Below are positions 5,216 through 6,880 of a DNA stretch of 6,880 bases, one piece after another. The position numbers and the translations under genes were made by a program. Every line of letters begins with the position of its first letter. Position 1 is the stretch's first letter. Source of the stretch: Treponema sp. (GTDB lineage Bacteria > Spirochaetota > Spirochaetia > Treponematales > Breznakiellaceae); assembly GCA_009786615.1 (NCBI GenBank), contig WQRS01000005.1, forward strand, positions 8,037 to 14,916, in the 5' to 3' direction. The notes beneath the pieces are model-generated. The model saw only the letters and a list, made by a program, of their open reading frames with translations, was not told the origin of the DNA and searched no databases.

Positions 5216-6621
5216 CTGGCTCCTCCGCCCAGTTGAAATATATTCTCCTCAGAAATTAAAAGCCCTTCTTCCCAAACAGCCCGCAGCGCAAGACGCCCGT
5301 GCAAAAAGATTTCCTCGATGTCCTGACCGTTTTGCTGGCTGACAATTCTTTCAAGCACACCATGCCTGTAATTGCGCTCGACAATGCGGTTTCCATCATT
5401 ATCATATTCATATTGGACAAGACGTTCATCCGTATCCGTCCTCCACGAAACTGACACAAGCCTGTCCCCGTCCCATGTGTTGATAAACTCACCGGCAATA
5501 CGCCCGTCCTCATCGCGCCACACTTCCCTTAAAAGCCTGCCGCGGCTGTCAAGTGAGTAACTGACCTGCGAGCCGTACGGAACATTCATGGCTGTCAAAA
5601 TAAAATCAGGCGTGTAAAAAACGATGGCAACTCCGGCTTCTCGTGCAAAAGAAGCAACCTGAGCATTACGCGGGAATAAAATCCTGTTCATGTCGCCATC
5701 CGCATCATGAAAAACGCGATCAATTGCCCGTAGCGCGCCTGTGCGGCTGTAGCGGAAATAATCAGTAAAAACAAGAACAAACTCAGGCGGCCCTAAATAG
5801 ATTTCTTCGCCAAGAAGATAATCTTCTTCAAGTTCAGGTTCGAGACTTTCAGCAATCGCGGCATTTCCGTTTTCAAAATAATTTTCCTGATTTTCTGTAA
5901 GCCCGTTTTCAAGGTAAAGGGGAAATCCGTATTCATAATAATAATATTCATATACTGCTGCTGCGGGGGCTGGAAAAGGCGCACGCTTAAACCATGTTTG
6001 TGCGCTGAGCAAAATGTCTTCGTCAAAAAAGAAATGAAAATCCCACTGCGATAAATCATCTTCAAAAAAGCGCTCACGCACGACAGAGCCGTCGCTGTTC
6101 ATAAACTCTATGAAACCTGAGGCGTTTTCATCGTACTCCCCTTCTCCGCCAAAAAACGCGGCATTTCCGGATGCGGCAAGCATCGTTATATGCGCACGAT
6201 TGCGGAAAATCCACTGATGACGGATTTCCTCCCCATCTCTGAAAAGCGTGCGCACTTCAACCTGATGCGCGGGATTGTGGTAAGGTGCTATGACATACGG
6301 AATCATTTCCGGCGGGACAACTTCCACTGAAAGGCTGTATTCATACCTTTGCGCGACAAGACGGGAAGGTGTCCATCCAAGCGCCATGCCGGCTGGGTTA
6401 GAGCGATACCAGCGAACCGGCTGAGGCTCAAAAACAAAAATATATTCTTCTTCTGTGTATTCATCCAGATACGCATACATATACATATCATTTTCTTCGT
6501 ACTCACTGTCGGAGGCGGAAAAAAGGTTAACAAACGGCTGTTCCTCAAGCGCGAAAATGAAAATCGCCGCCGCAAAGAACACGGCAAACAAAAGCGGGAG
6601 TGAGAGAACTTTAGGCAACAT
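5212..6621 (-). CDS. Unrecognised exported acidic, tyrosine-rich protein with YD-like C-terminal repeats
   Basis: This is a 469-residue protein whose family I do not recognise. Residues 1-25 form a signal peptide or single membrane anchor (K4 followed by a hydrophobic run ending IFIFALEEQ), with possible cleavage after Ala24. There is no lipobox cysteine, and I see no cysteine anywhere. Residues 36-64 are rich in Asp, Glu and Tyr (YMYAYLDEYTEEEY), and a second tract VYEYYYYEYG lies at 223-232. Residues about 355-460 form degenerate units near 20 residues long (YSLDSRGRLLREVW, YEYDNDGNRIVERNY, FLHGRLALRAVW), resembling YD/RHS or MORN-like strands, so a beta-rich C-terminal domain is likely. 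The chosen ATG 6621 has AAGGAG at 6629-6634 spaced 7 bases and overlaps ftsY by 11 bp. Starting at 6654 would add 11 residues without such a site. Its place between ftsY and lolCDE suggests an envelope role linked to protein targeting or lipoprotein sorting, which is inference only. Confidence 0.8.
   Translation of the reverse strand: MLPKVLSLPLLFAVFFAAAIFIFALEEQPFVNLFSASDSEYEENDMYMYAYLDEYTEEEYIFVFEPQPVRWYRSNPAGMALGWTPSRLVAQRYEYSLSVEVVPPEMIPYVIAPYHNPAHQVEVRTLFRDGEEIRHQWIFRNRAHITMLAASGNAAFFGGEGEYDENASGFIEFMNSDGSVVRERFFEDDLSQWDFHFFFDEDILLSAQTWFKRAPFPAPAAAVYEYYYYEYGFPLYLENGLTENQENYFENGNAAIAESLEPELEEDYLLGEEIYLGPPEFVLVFTDYFRYSRTGALRAIDRVFHDADGDMNRILFPRNAQVASFAREAGVAIVFYTPDFILTAMNVPYGSQVSYSLDSRGRLLREVWRDEDGRIAGEFINTWDGDRLVSVSWRTDTDERLVQYEYDNDGNRIVERNYRHGVLERIVSQQNGQDIEEIFLHGRLALRAVWEEGLLISEENIFQLGGGAR
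5222..5226 (-). promoter_or_regulatory. Ribosome binding site of the first permease
   Basis: GGAGG, part of GGAGGAG, lies 6 bases before ATG 5215 and inside the last codons of the unknown upstream gene. Together with the ATGA stop-start overlap it indicates coupled translation. Confidence 0.7.
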
Positions 6622-6880
6622 TAGAAAACTCCTTGGCATAGCTCTTTGGATCAAAGGGCGTTATGTCAGAATACTTTTCCCCGTTACAAAGAAAAACAAC
6701 CGGAAGCCTCAAATCCTGGGCAAGGGAAAATACCGCTCCCCCTTTAGCGCTTGAGTCATACTTTGTAAGTATTACCCCGTCAGGCGAAACGGCATCCTTA
6801 AAAATTTCTGCCTGTGCTAAAGCATTTCTGCCGGTGGTAGAATCAAGGACAAGATATTTTATGTAATCGCATCCTGACGC
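6611..6880 (-). CDS. ftsY: Signal recognition particle receptor FtsY, C-terminal part (partial)
   Basis: The frame enters from the right edge and ends at TAA 6611-6613, giving the last 89 residues. FtsY is the membrane-associated GTPase that docks SRP-ribosome complexes at the Sec translocon. The fragment covers the end of the SRP-GTPase (NG) domain. LVLDSTTGRNAL (10-21) corresponds to the DATTGQNAL segment, TKYD (39-42) is the G4 guanine-specificity motif (usually TKLD), SSAKGGAVFSL (43-53) is the G5 region, and GEKYSDITPFDP (67-78) matches the closing GxGE..DL.PF motif. FtsY fits better than Ffh because the protein ends just after this motif without an M domain, and better than FlhF because of the AKGG sequence. 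The Tyr in the G4 motif is a mild deviation. The gene would be first or early in the operon that continues into the lol genes. Its start and any promoter lie outside the window. Confidence 0.9.
   Translation of the reverse strand, partial: ASGCDYIKYLVLDSTTGRNALAQAEIFKDAVSPDGVILTKYDSSAKGGAVFSLAQDLRLPVVFLCNGEKYSDITPFDPKSYAKEFSNVA
6629..6634 (-). promoter_or_regulatory. Ribosome binding site deciding the start of the unknown exported protein
   Basis: AAGGAG lies 7 bases before ATG 6621, within the last codons of ftsY. It selects this start over the two in-frame ATGs upstream at 6639 and 6654, and gives the protein a compact signal sequence with one lysine before the hydrophobic core. Confidence 0.75.

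Noticed and set aside
6622..6654. Earlier starts (6654 and 6639) for the unknown exported protein
   Set aside because: AAGGAG with 7-base spacing points to ATG 6621, which also gives a cleaner signal sequence.
6455..6754. Plus-strand frame of 99 codons near the right edge
   Set aside because: It is antisense to the end of ftsY and the start of the exported protein gene; no family resemblance.
1..6880. Defence system, CRISPR array, insertion sequence, toxin-antitoxin or prophage
   Set aside because: No direct repeats with spacers, transposase, integrase or nuclease motifs were seen; the genes are ordinary chromosomal types apart from the unknown exported protein and the short fragment at the left edge.

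Overview
The window looks like chromosomal DNA from a spirochaete, most likely a treponeme or close relative. Three things suggest this: the gene order ftsY - unknown exported protein - LolC/E permease - LolD - LolC/E permease, the style of the proteins, and the moderate, A-run-rich base composition judged by eye. This rests on pattern memory of the families and not on a search. I see no mobile element, CRISPR array, tRNA, rRNA or riboswitch, and no gene-free stretch longer than about 45 bases.

The left part (1-1957) reads on the plus strand. It holds the last 66 codons of an unrecognised gene (3-203). Next is a flavodoxin-fold iron-sulfur flavoprotein / NADPH-dependent FMN reductase-like gene (249-872), which has no visible ribosome binding site but a promoter-like element that would give a leaderless mRNA. 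Then comes mnmA (891-1957), the tRNA 2-thiouridylase. mnmA is interrupted: its N-terminal part stops at 1280 and the rest continues in another frame. The residues on either side suggest two small compensating indels, in a GCGC run near 1272-1275 and an A7 run at 1303-1309.

The right part (1954-6880) is a compact operon on the minus strand, transcribed from the right edge toward 1954. It contains the C-terminal 89 codons of ftsY (6611-6880), an unrecognised exported or membrane-anchored acidic/tyrosine-rich protein with YD-like C-terminal repeats (5212-6621), a LolC/E permease (3896-5215), the LolD ATPase (3217-3903) and a second LolC/E permease (1954-3216). Successive genes overlap by 11, 4 and 8 bp, and the last pair abut exactly. 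Each downstream gene has a good Shine-Dalgarno sequence inside the preceding gene, and these fix the starts of lolD and the unknown gene downstream of the longest open frames.

Functionally, the operon joins SRP-dependent membrane targeting (FtsY) to extraction of lipoproteins from the inner membrane (LolCDE). The unknown exported protein sits between them and is a candidate partner of one of these systems. The two transcription units converge tail to tail, and their stop codons share a single TTAA at 1954-1957.
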